From Cryomorphaceae bacterium 1068 (GTDB lineage Bacteria; Bacteroidota; Bacteroidia; Flavobacteriales_D; Cryomorphaceae), in the NCBI GenBank assembly GCA_027214385.1, contig JAPVXR010000013.1, positions 1 to 64,000 of the forward strand: 64,000 bases of DNA. Direction: 5' to 3'. Below, piece after piece: positions 9,114 through 16,976 of this stretch (its first letter is position 1; each line of letters begins with the position of its first letter). The translations under genes were made by a program, and so were the position numbers. The notes beneath the pieces are model-generated. The model was not told where the DNA came from. It did no database searches and worked only from the letters and a program-made list of their open reading frames with translations.

Positions 9114-9146
9114 AACCCCCGCTTCGGGTATACTGAAACGAGGGTT
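9114..9146 (-). terminator. Rho-independent terminator
   Basis: The stem AACCCCCGCTTC / GAAACGAGGGTT is followed on the minus strand by TTTTTCTTC, 42 bp past the stop of the fibronectin III protein gene. It also lies downstream of the plus-strand gene ending at 9077, so the stem could serve both directions. Confidence 0.75.
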
Positions 9147-9187
9147 CATTGACAACAGCGTCCAAAAGTCTAAAAAGGGGAGACTTG

Positions 9188-9814
9188 TTAGGCTGCCATA
9201 ATCATAGCAGGATCGCTAAAGCCACTGCTCGAGCTGCGGCCTACCGCTTTTACTCTAAACCAGTAGTACTGCCCCGGCATTAGGTTATTGATCTCTGCTT
9301 TGCTTTTTGATGTTACCGCAACCGATGTCCACACAGCATCTACCTGCGAGGGATCGTTTGTGGTCATCATAACCTGATACGAAACGGCATTGGGCACAAC
9401 TTCCCAGTCCAGATCTATCACACCACCGTGGCTGCTGCGTTCTGCTACTACGGCACTTGGCACAGATACGGGTGGTACAGGTTCAGCTTCACTTCTGATG
9501 TCGAATCCCGATGAAAGAATCACGTCACCATCTCCTGCCGCCGTCATAGCCACATAGTTGGCCAGGATGCGCAGCATGTCCTTGAGTTCTTTGGCAGCCT
9601 CGTCTCGAACGTAGCGATCACGCTTGGTACCGTCGAGGGCGGCTACTGCCAGCGTCTCGAATTCATCCAGTTTGGTCTGGATGTCAGCAAGGGCCGGTTG
9701 TGGGTCTGCAAAGTTTGGATTTCCCGTCATGCGGTTAATCAAACTGCGTGTAAATAAAACGAGCGACCTTGGATTGAGGCGCGCTACACCTGCTTTAATT
9801 GTTGCCATTTTCAT
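9188..9814 (-). CDS. Fibronectin type III domain protein of a Bacteroidota family
   Basis: From the chosen start about 208 residues. Residues 1-100 are helical (MATIKAGVARLNP, then NPNFADPQPALADIQTKLDE), and the C-terminal 90 residues form a fibronectin type III domain (VIDLDWEVVPNAVSYQVMMT ... PGQYYWFRVKAVG). This family is common in flavobacteria and has no known function; there is no signal peptide. The longer ORF to 9889 adds a segment without family resemblance, so I prefer the ATG at 9814, two codons before MATIKAG. It ends in a clear terminator. Confidence 0.75.
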   Translation of the reverse strand: MKMATIKAGVARLNPRSLVLFTRSLINRMTGNPNFADPQPALADIQTKLDEFETLAVAALDGTKRDRYVRDEAAKELKDMLRILANYVAMTAAGDGDVILSSGFDIRSEAEPVPPVSVPSAVVAERSSHGGVIDLDWEVVPNAVSYQVMMTTNDPSQVDAVWTSVAVTSKSKAEINNLMPGQYYWFRVKAVGRSSSSGFSDPAMIMAA

Positions 9815-9918
9815 GGAGTTTATGCAAGGGCCGAGGCCACTTGCGGTTTCGCTTAATGAAACGGGGAGGGTCGAAAAAGGGTTACGCAAAGGGTTGCTGT
9901 ACAGTGTGTTGTGAATTA

Positions 9919-9995
9919 GGTGCTGTCACAAAAAAAACCATAGGTTAAAAATCGAAGTCACTTTTTAACCTTAGGAATATTTTGTGACGGGCACC
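9919..9995. repeat. 77-bp imperfect palindrome, MITE-like
   Basis: The outer arms GGTGCTGTCACAAAA and TTTTGTGACGGGCACC pair with one bulge. The inner arms ATAGGTTAAAAA and TTTTTAACCTTAGG also pair, leaving a loop of about 12 bases. The size and terminal pairing suit a small non-autonomous element or a structured RNA; no second copy was seen in the window. Confidence 0.65.
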
Positions 9996-10367
9996 TTCGC
10001 TGTGAAACGAAAATCGGGAAGTTCAGAAAAGTCCAAGGTTAAATATATGTTTTTAACGATGCTGATTATGGGGTGTTTTTTCCGCCTTTCAAAAAGGGCG
10101 ATTTAACCTGAGCGGCATCAAAAAAAAAGTTCACTTTTTTTTCAAATGATGTTTTATGGAGTATCAGGTGTTGTTCAATTTGTTGTTTTTTATCCTTCAT
10201 GAAGGATCACTATGGTTCGAATTCAATTCTATCAATTGAAATATGATTGCACTTTAGAACAAAGGGGCCTTATTAGTTTTCACGGAGAAATTAATACAGC
10301 CTTGACTTTTATTCGTGGCGTGTTTGTTTTAAGAGGAACTCATGAGACCGCTTGCGCTAAGTTTTGT

Positions 10368-10458
10368 CCCTTTTTGTGTCAACCGAAGGCCCGTAGGGAG
10401 GGACTGAGCTCACGAATTCAGCTGAAAGCAAAAAATCAATGAGTAACACAAAAAGGGA
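10368..10458. repeat. Inverted repeat with 12-bp arms
   Basis: CCCTTTTTGTGT (10368-10379) and its complement ACACAAAAAGGG (10447-10458) flank a 67-bp spacer rich in short palindromes. Function unknown. Confidence 0.5.
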
Positions 10459-10517
10459 ATGAAAACGCTATTTTGACTGATCAATTATTCCCCATTTACA
10501 ACCGAATCCATCCATCT

Positions 10518-10769
10518 ACACCCCTTCAAAAACTCCTTGACGACTGTAAAAATCTTTTTGACGACTGTTTTTAACTCTTTGAAGCCCTTCAAGAAGTCTT
10601 TGAAACCCTTCAAAAACCTTCCGACAACTGTTTTTAAGTCTTTGACGACTGAAAAAAAGCCCTTGAAACCCTTCCAAAACTTTTTGACAACTGTTTTTAA
10701 CCTCTTGAAGCCCTTCAAAATGTCTTGGAAACCCTTCAAAAGGTTTCTGACGATTGTAAAATGGGGTGC
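10518..10769. repeat. Tandem array, 12 units of exactly 21 bp
   Basis: Units start at 10518, 10539, 10560, 10581, 10602, 10623, 10644, 10665, 10686, 10707, 10728 and 10749, all 21 bp apart. Two unit types alternate irregularly: type A contains GACGACTGT or GACAACTGT, and type B contains GAAACCCTTCAA or GAAGCCCTTCAA. The order is B A A B B A A B A B B A. Each unit also carries an A- or T-tract. The period is two DNA helical turns and seven codons, so the frames stay open and encode heptad-like peptides on both strands. I treat it as non-coding or undetermined. Confidence 0.85.
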
Positions 10770-10792
10770 AAGCCAAGGGCTAGAAAAAAAGA

Positions 10793-10816
10793 AACCCCGC
10801 AAAGGATTGCAGGGTT
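10793..10816 (-). terminator. Terminator-like hairpin
   Basis: AACCCCGCAA and TTGCAGGGTT pair around AGGA. On the minus strand the stem is followed by TTTCTTTTTTTC. There is no recognised minus-strand gene just upstream, so it could terminate an unrecognised transcript from 10.8-11.2 kb. Confidence 0.5.
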
Positions 10817-11293
10817 GGGCCGGTACACATTGTGCTATTGCACGGCTAACCAAAACCTCGCACCAGCAAGATGAAGGTAAGGAAAATTTTTGGGATGGGG
10901 TAGGAGAGTTGTGAGAAAATGCAGGATAATTATAGGCCTATTGTTTGAAACTAGTCGGGCAAGCCCGAAAACGGAATGCTATTGGTGTTAATTTTTTCAG
11001 CTCGATACACTTTTATGATCTATGTTCCTTTTCTGTATTTTCTGGTAATCTTCGGGTTGATCTATCTCTTGGCACCCGACCAAGGGCCGAATTGCTTGGA
11101 AAGGGCGGAGCGGTATGCGGAGGGGAAGGGTAGAGAGAAAAAGGTAGAATAGGAGGGCTTATAGCAACTTTACGACGTTGGAGTGTTTTTATGTAGCGAA
11201 GTAAGTCAAGATAGTGGTGCAGAGTAAATGTGACCTAAAGTTTATATTTGGTTGGTTCAGCAGAATTGACGCCCTACGTGTTATAAAGACGAG

Positions 11294-11629
11294 TCATTGC
11301 TCTCCAAAAGCACTTTCAAATGACATTGAATCTTCGTCAAAATCATCATCGTAGCGGTTTGGAAACATATTATCTAATTCGGCTTCTGCATCATAAAACT
11401 CATGTTCATCTTTCAAATGGATGAGTCGTTTGGCTAATTGATCGAGTTGATCAAATTGGGTGGCATTAGCTTGATCTTTTAAGTCAGCTATTTCTTCTTC
11501 AACGCTATAGACAAGTTCCACTTCTTTTTCATATTGGGCGCTACCTATTTGTTCAACATCGTGATTTTCGAAGATTGTTTCCAATTGCTCAACTTGTTGT
11601 GCTAGTTCTTTTATTTCTTTAGATATCAT
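11294..11629 (-). CDS. Small acidic coiled-coil protein, unknown
   Basis: 111 residues, strongly charged and helical. Heptad-like leucines and glutamates run through residues 3-85 (IKELAQQVEQLETIF, EEIADLKDQA, LDQLAKRLIHLKDEHEF), and the C-terminal tail is very acidic (YDDDFDEDS). No signal peptide and no known family. It lies in a cassette-like unit whose 5' box is GATTGGTAAC (complement) at 11647-11656; I could not find a matching 3' box to the left. Confidence 0.6.
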   Translation of the reverse strand: MISKEIKELAQQVEQLETIFENHDVEQIGSAQYEKEVELVYSVEEEIADLKDQANATQFDQLDQLAKRLIHLKDEHEFYDAEAELDNMFPNRYDDDFDEDSMSFESAFGEQ

Positions 11630-11646
11630 TTTTTCAAGTATTTTGG

Positions 11647-11719
11647 GATTGGTAACGTTTAGTATATGAAGCGTAGCCTGCCGATAGGCGGCTATGATTT
11701 ATATACCGTGTTGTCCATA
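11647..11719 (-). repeat. attC-like recombination site 3
   Basis: A 73-bp site from GATTGGTAAC (11647-11656) to GTTGTCCATA (11710-11719). Inner arms GTATATGAAGCGTAGCC and GGCTATGATTTATATAC pair imperfectly around CCGATAGG. The right box is the exact complement of TATGGACAAC at 13284-13293, so both ends of the unit carrying the propeller gene match over 10 bp. Confidence 0.8.
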
Positions 11720-13276
11720 GTTTTTATTTATATCGTGTTGAGAGTTCTTCATGAACATTGGATAATCTTCAAGTCCACTAATATTGGTGTTAACACTTAT
11801 TAATTCTCCTGTTGTCGTAGGAATAAATACTATCCCATCCTTTATAACAGGGGAAGAACGGACAGTCTTATTTGTCTCTTTTTTAAACAATACCTCTCCA
11901 TTGTCACAATTCAATATTAGTAATTCACCTTTTAAAGTTACCGTGATTAGTTTATTTCCTGTAATTATTGGCGTGCTGGCAACTGAACCTCCTTCAGTTA
12001 TTTGGTCAATATCAAATTTATAGCTCCAAAGCACTTTCTCATTAAGTGGGTCAACGCATTTAATTACATCTCCCATTAAACAAATCACATTGCTTTTATA
12101 GACCGAAACTAACGATGGTTGAAAAAGTTGAAGAGATGCTACATTGGATTGTCCAATATTTGAACTTGCCAATTTCCATCCAGAAGTAACAGGTGCTCCA
12201 CCAATGAAACCATTTCCTAAATCCAAGCTATCTGATTTAGTCTTCAATTTTGACTTTTTTTGTACAGAATAGTCAAGATATGGGGCTTTTGTCTTTTCAA
12301 ATTCCTTAATAAACTCAAGAGATTTTGCATCTAGGATAGCAATTGATTCTTTAACTCCAGTTGAATCATCTGAACGTCTAGTTATCAATATTCGATTTTC
12401 TGAAAAACTTGGCGGTGAAGTTGCTTTAAGCGAAGAACAAGAGATAATGTCTCCTGTTGTCTTATCTAGTTTATATAGTGTACCTGGAAATGTTGTCAAG
12501 TAAATATTTGATTCAACAATAACAGGTGTTTTTAGAACATCTCCGTCAAGCCATTTTTGCCAAATTATTCTACCGTTGGACGCATCCAAGCAAATAAACG
12601 GATGTGATGGTTTAATCTTCTTGTAATCATTTGTTAGGGTTGTATCAGTATATACCTTAAGACTTGGATATGTTGTATAAATTCGATTTTCGGAAGCAAC
12701 TGGATTAGAAAGAAGTGGGTCGCCTAACCAATGAGACCAAGCCATTTCACCTGTAAATCTATCAACAGCGAAAATCGTACATGATTCAGTGTTAAATACG
12801 AGCAGAGACCCTATGACTATTGCAGATGAAGGTCCATCATCATCAAGGTCAATTGCCCAAATTAAACTTCCATCTTGAATTTTGAAGCAGAAGTATGATT
12901 TGCTTCCAAATCCACCTGACACATAAAGGTTGTCTTCAACAATTGTAGGGGTTGTAATTGGTGTATTGCTTTTTAGCTTTATAGTATATCCATCAGAGCG
13001 TTTTGTGAGATAACCATCAAGACTTCCTTGTTTTACATGTCCCTGTTTGAAATTAGTCTCAAACTTTAACATGGTATCATTATTAAATTTAATTACTTCA
13101 GATTTGAAATCGATTGTTTTAGAGAAAACTGAATCAATGGGTAGTTCAGTGATTTTCGTTATTTCAACTTCCGTGACTATTACTTCTTTATTATTAAACT
13201 CTAGAACATAGTAAGTTCCAACACCAAATGAAATTAGCAATAGTAGAAGTAATAATAAGTTTCTCTTTTTCTTCAT
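11699..13276 (-). CDS. PQQ-like beta-propeller protein, membrane-anchored
   Basis: About 525 residues. An N-terminal hydrophobic helix (residues 6-23) anchors the protein, which should face the periplasm. The rest is a set of PQQ-dehydrogenase-like propeller blades, visible as repeats of GxxxWxxxLxG type (GSLIWAIDLDD, GEMAWSHWLGD, GRIIWQKWLDGD, EKVLWSYKFD, GEVLFKKETN). Such proteins include BamB-like scaffolds as well as dehydrogenase relatives. I see no catalytic residues, so a binding role is more likely. I chose the ATG at 13276 over the TTG two codons upstream. Its stop at 11699 lies inside the attC-like site, which therefore encodes the last residues. Confidence 0.8.
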   Translation of the reverse strand: MKKKRNLLLLLLLLISFGVGTYYVLEFNNKEVIVTEVEITKITELPIDSVFSKTIDFKSEVIKFNNDTMLKFETNFKQGHVKQGSLDGYLTKRSDGYTIKLKSNTPITTPTIVEDNLYVSGGFGSKSYFCFKIQDGSLIWAIDLDDDGPSSAIVIGSLLVFNTESCTIFAVDRFTGEMAWSHWLGDPLLSNPVASENRIYTTYPSLKVYTDTTLTNDYKKIKPSHPFICLDASNGRIIWQKWLDGDVLKTPVIVESNIYLTTFPGTLYKLDKTTGDIISCSSLKATSPPSFSENRILITRRSDDSTGVKESIAILDAKSLEFIKEFEKTKAPYLDYSVQKKSKLKTKSDSLDLGNGFIGGAPVTSGWKLASSNIGQSNVASLQLFQPSLVSVYKSNVICLMGDVIKCVDPLNEKVLWSYKFDIDQITEGGSVASTPIITGNKLITVTLKGELLILNCDNGEVLFKKETNKTVRSSPVIKDGIVFIPTTTGELISVNTNISGLEDYPMFMKNSQHDINKNYGQHGI

Positions 13277-13283
13277 GCTCAAT

Positions 13284-13357
13284 TATGGACAACGTTCTGT
13301 GTAAGATGTCCTAGCTGACGTTAGGAAGCTATGCATTTTACACGTTGTTGTGCGGTC
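13284..13357 (-). repeat. attC-like recombination site 4
   Basis: Runs from TATGGACAAC (13284-13293) to GTTGTGCGGTC (13347-13357). Inner arms GTGTAAGATG and CATTTTACAC pair with one mismatch. The core (GATGTCCTAGC ... GCTATGCATT) is homologous to the site at 7362-7432. The right box matches the complement of GACGCACAAC at 14237-14246 over 8 bp. Confidence 0.8.
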
Positions 13358-13712
13358 GTTTTTCTTTTTTTATTTCTTTCAGGAATGAATTTAAGTCCAT
13401 TTTGAATTTTGGCGTAATCTCTCCTTCCATGTAATGAAAAACATCTGGGTCATCATTTCCTTCTACAGCAAAATACCAAAACTGATAACCTTGATGCATC
13501 ATAAAGACACAATCCGTTTCACTTAGGAAATTTTCTATGCCATTTTCTTCAAGTAATTCAACTGCCCATGTTTTAAGCTCTGACTCTGAATTTAACAAAT
13601 CGGTCCCAACTAGATTTGGCGGCTTTTCCCAATAACATAATCGAAAGAACTGTCGAAAAGTCTCTGGCAGTCTTTCTTTGAATTCCTTCTGTACTTGTTT
13701 GAGAGTAGTCAC
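13338..13712 (-). CDS. SMI1/KNR4 (SUKH)-like immunity-type protein
   Basis: 124 residues. The pattern resembles SUKH-superfamily proteins: a helix, then the strands CVFMMHQGYQFWYFAVEG, an acidic DDPDVFHYMEG turn, and a C-terminal helix (SFLKEIKKEK). SUKH proteins neutralise toxins of contact-dependent and polymorphic toxin systems. No toxin gene is visible, so this is an orphan immunity-type gene. It lies 8 bp after the next gene upstream in a two-gene cassette-like unit. Its stop lies inside the attC-like site. Family assignment is by sequence feel and moderately sure. Confidence 0.65.
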   Translation of the reverse strand: MTTLKQVQKEFKERLPETFRQFFRLCYWEKPPNLVGTDLLNSESELKTWAVELLEENGIENFLSETDCVFMMHQGYQFWYFAVEGNDDPDVFHYMEGEITPKFKMDLNSFLKEIKKEKRPHNNV

Positions 13713-13720
13713 TGCGTCCT

Positions 13721-14212
13721 TTATTTTTTCAATTCGTTCTTACTCCATTCAAGTCCTTCAAATATTGCCTGTTCACTTATCAACCATTCTGCTTTTTCAT
13801 CTTCTATAAAAGTCAATTTACTATCTTCAATTTGCTTATCAAGGTTAGACTTACCAGCCCCATATCCGTGAATTTTGTCAGTCGAGATAATGTTGACTTT
13901 ATATCCAAGTTTTGTTTTTTCAATTCTTAATCCACCAATGTAATCGTCCCACAGGTCAAACGGAATAAATTTCGCTTGTCCTTTTTCTATTGTTTTTATT
14001 CTATCTGTCCAATAGTCGAGAAGTTTGATTGCACCAAAGGATAAAATTGAATCATCACTAACTTTCAACTTTTCAAGCTCGGATTCATCAATTTCTAAAA
14101 AGTCAAGCAAATAATAACTGTCGGCTGTTCTCGAAAAACTTGGCATCAAGTCAATTTTTAAAAAGAGGTCATCGTGTCCACTTCCAAGTTTATCAATAAT
14201 CAGTCTTATCAT
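13721..14212 (-). CDS. Cassette-borne protein of unknown function
   Basis: 163 residues, no signal peptide. The first third is beta-rich (MIRLIIDKLG, DLFLKIDLMPSF); the rest has an alternating acidic and aromatic pattern (IPFDLWDDYIGGLRIEK, KVNIISTDKIHGYG) and ends in EGLEWSKNELKK. I do not recognise the family. It precedes the SUKH-like gene by 8 bp in the same unit, so the two may act together, for example as an immunity pair; this is inference from position only. Confidence 0.6.
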   Translation of the reverse strand: MIRLIIDKLGSGHDDLFLKIDLMPSFSRTADSYYLLDFLEIDESELEKLKVSDDSILSFGAIKLLDYWTDRIKTIEKGQAKFIPFDLWDDYIGGLRIEKTKLGYKVNIISTDKIHGYGAGKSNLDKQIEDSKLTFIEDEKAEWLISEQAIFEGLEWSKNELKK

Positions 14213-14236
14213 ACTCTATTCTTCGTTTCTATTAAT

Positions 14237-14505
14237 GACGCACAACAAGTAGATAACCGCAACTCAGTTGCACTTTACCCTAGTATTTGGGGAATAACCG
14301 CAACTCAGTTGCACTTATTCAGCTTATGGGCTTATTGACTTTCAACAACACCCTTAGTATTCTACCCCCAAAACATCCTTAGAAAAACCTCACTCCTTCT
14401 ATTCGGTTTTGGCTATTCCAAAAATAAGAAAAACCGCTTCAGTTCGAAGCGGTTGTGGATAAGACTTGAAAAGTCGGGGAGGGGTAGCCTTAGAAGAGAG
14501 GGTAT
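14237..14505 (-). repeat. Dispersed repeat, copy a, with cassette boundary
   Basis: From the box GACGCACAAC (14237-14246) rightwards it has two tandem hairpins (GCAACTCAGTTGC, spacing about 40 bp), TTATTCAGCTTATGGGC, GACTTTCAACA, then CAAAACATCC and AAAACCTCACTCCTTCTA, a terminator stem, and GACTTGAAAAGTCGG. The order and spacing match copies at 16987-17225 and 30436-30640. It links the 3' end of the SRPBCC gene to the 5' end of the two-gene unit. Confidence 0.75.
14432..14453 (-). terminator. Rho-independent terminator
   Basis: A perfect stem AACCGCTTC / GAAGCGGTT with a 4-base loop is followed on the minus strand by TTTCTTATTTTT. It lies 60 bp past the stop of the SRPBCC gene and belongs to the dispersed repeat. 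Confidence 0.8.
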
Positions 14506-14512
14506 CGAAGGG

Positions 14513-14986
14513 CTATGCCAACAGTTCCTTCCGTTTTCCTGATTCAGCCACTTCTTTCACCACGCTGTTTCGTTGGGTGAGCAAGTTGGTCATGTACTTT
14601 TCGAGTATGAGTTGATCGACCAGCTTTCCTAAGATACCGAATGGGGACTCATAGTCGAAGATGTCCGTCATAAGCGTTCCTCCATCCGTTGCGCTGAACC
14701 GGTGCTCGTGTTTGAACCGTTTAAAGGCTCCGCTGATCATCTCGTCTACGAAATATGTCGGGCGATCATAAGCCGTGATCTTTGACGTGAGGTGTTGGTA
14801 AATACCGAAGTGCTTCGCTCTCCAGGTAACGGTCTCGTTAAGGCCAATCAGCCCGCTGGTTTTTCCCGCCACTGCCGTCTCATTGGTTTGTTGGGTCGAG
14901 AGCTTGTGCAGGTCTATGCTTCTGGAAAGGTCAAACACTGTTTCTATGTCAGCCTTTATTTCTGTTTGAAGTTCAATCCTTGGCAT
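14513..14986 (-). CDS. SRPBCC family (START-like) protein
   Basis: 157 residues. The first strand IELQTEIKADIETVFDLSRS is the usual opening of SRPBCC ligand-pocket proteins, followed by LGLNETVTWRAKHFG-like strands and a C-terminal helix (LGKLVDQLILEKYMTNLL). These proteins bind hydrophobic ligands or act as cell-division-inhibitor-like oligoketide cyclases; no substrate can be named. A degenerate attC-like site lies just upstream (15012-15075), and its 3' end runs into dispersed repeat copy a. Confidence 0.8.
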   Translation of the reverse strand: MPRIELQTEIKADIETVFDLSRSIDLHKLSTQQTNETAVAGKTSGLIGLNETVTWRAKHFGIYQHLTSKITAYDRPTYFVDEMISGAFKRFKHEHRFSATDGGTLMTDIFDYESPFGILGKLVDQLILEKYMTNLLTQRNSVVKEVAESGKRKELLA

Positions 14987-15011
14987 CGTCGACCTACAGT
15001 GTGGTGGAGTT

Positions 15012-15075
15012 GAATGTTAACGGTGAAAGATAAGAGTAGTAGCGGCGAAGGAGCTATTACTTTTATCTAATGTGA
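15012..15075 (-). repeat. Degenerate attC-like site 5
   Basis: The arms GATAAGAGTAGTAGCG and GCTATTACTTTTATC pair and match the inner stem of site 1. The left box GAATGTTAAC (15012-15021) keeps AAC, but the right box reads AATGTGATG where a GTT is expected. It may be inactive or mutated. Confidence 0.5.
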
Positions 15076-15086
15076 TGTGCTGGCTC

Positions 15087-15593
15087 TTATTCTTCAGGGT
15101 TGGTATCTATTATTACGGCATTCATTAATTCGCTTTCTGTTGCTTTATGAAATTCCCCTTCCATAAAATCAAACATTCCTGGTGTTACTTCGAATGAGAA
15201 AGTTTCACCTCTATTCACGTTTCTATCTAAAACTCGTTTTCGTCTAATTGGATGTTTTGCAGACACATAGTGTAATTGAATCTCTTTACCGTTTTCTTCG
15301 GCTAATTGCTGGAATAATTTTCTTTTCTCTCGCTTAGTAAATCCAAGATCAAGTATCACATCACATCCTCGATTAGATATATCTTCTGATAATTCCCATA
15401 TTAGTTTTTCGCATCTTTCAACTCTTTCCATAATCCATTTTAGATTCATTGATTTAGGAAGATCATCTCCATACAATTTCCACATCCAATTATCTATTCC
15501 CAAATGAATTCCTTTAACTTCATCTGCTAATTTCTTTGAATATGTCGATTTTCCTGCCCCTTGAGGTCCAAAAACAATATGTATTCTACTCAT
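15087..15593 (-). CDS. P-loop NTPase/kinase (AAA_33-like)
   Basis: 168 residues. A Walker A motif GPQGAGKST lies at residues 9-17 and a Walker B-like DVILDLG about residue 79, followed by an arginine-rich lid region (RKRVLDRNVNRGE). The size and order resemble zeta-toxin-like or polynucleotide/nucleoside-kinase-like single-domain kinases found in accessory DNA. The substrate is unknown. The gene sits in a cassette-like unit that starts GTTAGGTAC (minus strand at 15634). Confidence 0.8.
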   Translation of the reverse strand: MSRIHIVFGPQGAGKSTYSKKLADEVKGIHLGIDNWMWKLYGDDLPKSMNLKWIMERVERCEKLIWELSEDISNRGCDVILDLGFTKREKRKLFQQLAEENGKEIQLHYVSAKHPIRRKRVLDRNVNRGETFSFEVTPGMFDFMEGEFHKATESELMNAVIIDTNPEE

Positions 15594-15626
15594 TCAGTTT
15601 TTTATATTATGTTTTTTTCTTGCTTG

Positions 15627-15696
15627 TACCTAACGGTTTGGCTATGAGCAGTAGCGTCCCGCAGGGCGCTATTGCTTATAGGTTGTGTTGGGCACA
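15627..15696 (-). repeat. attC-like recombination site 6, matches integron consensus
   Basis: The outer 7-mers are ACCTAAC (15628-15634) and GTTGGGC (15687-15693), which fit RYYYAAC and GTTRRRY exactly. Inner arms GCTATGAGCAGTAGCG and CGCTATTGCTTATAG pair imperfectly around CCCGCAGGG. The right box GTTGGGCACA is the exact complement of TGTGCCCAAC at 16977-16986. This is the clearest attC-like site of the window. Confidence 0.85.
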
Positions 15697-16967
15697 GTTT
15701 TTATTTTTTCTAGATATTTTTTGGCAACAGTCAGTCTACTTCGGTCAATTGTCGTTTTAAAAACTCTTTCAATATCCTTAATTTGCTTATCTATTGTCGG
15801 AGAGCTTTCGAGTAATGACCATAGATCTACTACTCCTTTGAACTTATTTAAAATCCGCTTCTCTTTAATTTTATCCCAAGCTAGAAACCCTGCTTTGCCT
15901 GCTACTTTTCCAAGATTTAAGTCTTTAAGAACTTCTTCAACAGATTGGTTGTCAATCAAATTGTCGATTGAATTTTCATAATTTGAATCCTTCGCCACAT
16001 CTAAGAATCTAAACATCAGACGTGTTGACTCATCATTGTATTTCTTTACTAAAGCAGCCCAAAATTTCTTGTACTGCTTTACAGCTTCTACCTGTTCTTT
16101 TATTGTACTAGCTTCATTGAGTGACTTTTCAAACTTTTCACAGCAAAGTCTGAATTCAGTAAAGTCTTCTCTCAATTCGCAGAGTACATCAGGAATTTGC
16201 TCAATCGTCTTTGTTTTGGAAAGTACAATGCTAACCAATGGTGGAATCGCTTGAAGTTCAGTACCAAAATGATTTTCTGCATCTTGAATCTTTTGGCCTT
16301 GAAGTTCACTTAGCTTAGTGTATATCTCTTTTGAAATTGCCTTTTTGCCAAGTTCTTTTAACTGTTCTTGGTATGTAAATACAGGTAAAGCAGCTTGGAC
16401 ATTATGATTTGTTATAGTATTGAAAAACGATTTTACAATCTCGAAAGGTTGATTTGTTGTTTCACCAATGAGTACTTGGCTCTTACTTCCAAATTCGGGT
16501 TGATCCTTTCCTGCAAAACCCAAAGAATATGTTTTCACGCTACTTATTGGCTTGGTAAAATCCGAAAGAATAAAGTTGTTTCTAATTCTTTTTGAATCTC
16601 TTTGGCGAAAGGCTTCTACAGCTTTTCGAGCAGTTTCTTCATCGTTTTTTTCAACCTTGTCAACATATACACACTGGGTAATATTATTACCAAACCCGCT
16701 GACAACTGATATATTTTTCGATTTAGAAAGCATGTCAAAGATTGGTCTACCGTGAGGAAAAAGTACCTCTCGAGTAATATTAATATGCTCTAGTTCTCTT
16801 CGAGTTACAATGAAATGACTAGATAATAGGTATGATTCAACGAAAGCGTTGAAATTGAAGATAAATTCAACGGTTGGCTTACCATATCCACCAATAAAGT
16901 AATCAAGTTCATCCAATAGATTTGAAGAAATTATGCAGCTGTTATGTTCAATTGTAAGCTCTTTCAT
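15669..16967 (-). CDS. Cassette-borne protein of unknown function, 432 residues
   Basis: No signal peptide or membrane helix. Residues 1-130 are mixed alpha/beta (FIVTRRELEHINITREVLFP), the rest mostly helical (residues 200-430), with several lysine-rich helices (KEQVEAVKQYKKFWAALVKK). I recognise no family. Its length is large for one cassette. It fills the unit between GTTGGGCACA boxes at 15687-15696 and 16977-16986 (complement), and its stop at 15669 lies inside the attC-like stem, so the C-terminal residues are site-encoded. Confidence 0.65.
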   Translation of the reverse strand: MKELTIEHNSCIISSNLLDELDYFIGGYGKPTVEFIFNFNAFVESYLLSSHFIVTRRELEHINITREVLFPHGRPIFDMLSKSKNISVVSGFGNNITQCVYVDKVEKNDEETARKAVEAFRQRDSKRIRNNFILSDFTKPISSVKTYSLGFAGKDQPEFGSKSQVLIGETTNQPFEIVKSFFNTITNHNVQAALPVFTYQEQLKELGKKAISKEIYTKLSELQGQKIQDAENHFGTELQAIPPLVSIVLSKTKTIEQIPDVLCELREDFTEFRLCCEKFEKSLNEASTIKEQVEAVKQYKKFWAALVKKYNDESTRLMFRFLDVAKDSNYENSIDNLIDNQSVEEVLKDLNLGKVAGKAGFLAWDKIKEKRILNKFKGVVDLWSLLESSPTIDKQIKDIERVFKTTIDRSRLTVAKKYLEKIKTVPNTTYKQ

Positions 16968-16976
16968 TTTTCAAAT

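Larger units (their letters stand above)
9815..11293. other. 1.4-kb repeat-rich non-coding region
   Basis: No gene is supported here. In order it contains a 77-bp hairpin (9919-9995), a 12-bp-arm inverted repeat (10368-10379 and 10447-10458), the 21-bp tandem array (10518-10769), a minus-strand terminator-like stem (10793-10816), and an unstructured tail. Long ORFs between 10485 and 10914 are open in several frames at once because the repeat length is a multiple of three. Confidence 0.6.

Noticed and set aside
10212-10442. 76-codon plus-strand ORF
   Set aside because: It covers one arm of an inverted repeat and has no recognisable domain or composition of a real protein.
10518-10769. CRISPR array
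   Set aside because: Units are 21 bp without unique spacers, the unit types alternate, and there are no cas genes.
10485-10914. Long ORFs on both strands with repeated KGF/KTVV or KPF/TTV heptads
   Set aside because: They are open in several frames at once because the DNA repeats every 21 bp; no signal peptide, start context or family supports translation. Reported as a repeat instead.
15012-15634. Matching cassette ends for the P-loop kinase unit
   Set aside because: The 5' end reads GTTAGGTAC but no GTTAGG-type box is found at the 3' side, where the site reads AATGTGATG. Site 5 is therefore called degenerate.
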